DNA from: Acidobacteriaceae bacterium
GTDB lineage: Bacteria > Acidobacteriota > Terriglobia > Terriglobales > Acidobacteriaceae
NCBI GenBank assembly: GCA_003132445.1
Contig: PKXU01000136.1
Span: 1-37,122, forward strand
DNA: 37,122 nucleotides
Direction: 5' to 3'
The notes under the pieces were generated by a model. That model saw nothing but the letters and a program-made list of their open reading frames with translations, was not told the origin of the DNA and ran no database searches. The position numbers and the translations under genes are program-made. Every line of letters begins with the position of its first letter. Within the stretch, counting starts at the first letter, position 1. Positions 36,878 through 37,122 of the stretch are shown piece by piece.

Positions 36878-37122
36878 GCAATCTGATTGCGTGGATGGCG
36901 GCAGAAGCAGAGCGTTCCGAGCCTGGGTTGAGTACAGGGATTGGGCGACGAGCGCGATCGCGGGACGAGCTGCCGGGGACACGAGAGTTGCCGAGACATA
37001 ACTTTCCCGAAACGCAAACGCCAGTGGAAGCGAATGCGAAAATGGAAGAAACGCCTTCCTGCGAAGAGCGGCGGGAAGCGGAAGAAGATCGCGAACGGGA
37101 GCGGAGAACGTACCGGGCGAGG
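36874..37122 (+). CDS. hypothetical protein coupled to the zinc-ribbon gene, partial
   Basis: A GTG at 36874 overlaps the stop of the zinc-ribbon gene (GTGA), and the frame stays open through the window end (83 codons). The product begins MSNLIAWMAAEAERSEPG and is rich in Glu and Arg, ending in the visible part with EERREAEEDREREERR-like sequence. This is probably a long charged helix. The C-terminus is outside the window, so no family can be given. The start is supported by coupling rather than by its own ribosome binding site. Confidence 0.65.
   Translation, partial: MSNLIAWMAAEAERSEPGLSTGIGRRARSRDELPGTRELPRHNFPETQTPVEANAKMEETPSCEERREAEEDRERERRTYRAR

Overview
The window looks like a chromosomal piece from an acidobacterium (class Terriglobia). 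This is inferred from the gene content, not from any marker gene. The pointers are an Oar-like TonB-dependent transporter with an N-terminal carboxypeptidase-regulatory domain, a MacB/FtsX-type double permease of the acidobacterial orphan kind, a secreted protein with an LPDAPSP motif after its signal peptide, many small conserved hypothetical proteins, and intergenic regions packed with short purine/pyrimidine repeats and GC-rich hairpins. No rRNA, tRNA, CRISPR array, insertion sequence or phage module was recognised.

Layout. 1-377 (minus) is the start of a KaiC-type ATPase gene. 749-4692 (minus) is one operon: ABC ATPase, ABC-2 permease, a 58-residue membrane protein, a DesK-like histidine kinase and a NarL/DesR-like response regulator. 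The order resembles the Bacillus yvfRSTU/lnr type of self-regulated exporters. 5128-7944 is a compact cluster of unknown function: an XRE regulator with a degenerate LexA-like C-terminal domain, a convergent 140-residue protein, a 44-residue exported peptide with two cysteines, a seven-helix membrane protein and a translationally coupled membrane-anchored partner. 8222-11965 is the TonB-dependent transporter, followed by a repeat-rich spacer. 12400-17319 holds a PNPOx-like flavoprotein, a quinone oxidoreductase, a frameshifted permease and a DUF6526-like protein. 17649-20884 holds an MltD-like lytic transglycosylase, a small cytochrome c with an in-frame stop in its leader, and a histone-like polyampholyte. 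20986-25422 (minus) holds a DUF3857/transglutaminase/TPR protein, a small protein with a pentapeptide minisatellite, and a VOC-family protein. 25718-33307 holds a secreted protein, a cytochrome c, a triple-PilZ protein, a phospholipase-C-like lipoprotein and a multicopper oxidase. 33642-37122 holds a cysteine-peptidase-like protein, a membrane protein split by a -1 frameshift, a small protein, a zinc-ribbon protein and the start of an overlapping gene.

Most interesting signal. A 19-bp sequence with the core GTTACGAAWTCCGAAC, partly palindromic, occurs five times and always between genes: twice in front of the XRE regulator, once between the 140-residue gene and the peptide gene, once between the peptide gene and the seven-helix gene, and once far away upstream of the cysteine-peptidase-like gene. 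Together with the peptide / seven-helix / anchored-partner cassette, this suggests a locally encoded regulon around a small secreted peptide that I do not recognise as a named system.

Other points worth checking are an amber codon at position 7 of a cytochrome gene, two probable frameshifts, 15-bp minisatellites inside two genes (one of them splitting a PilZ domain), and three intergenic regions in which pyrimidine-rich repeats on the left face purine-rich repeats on the right.
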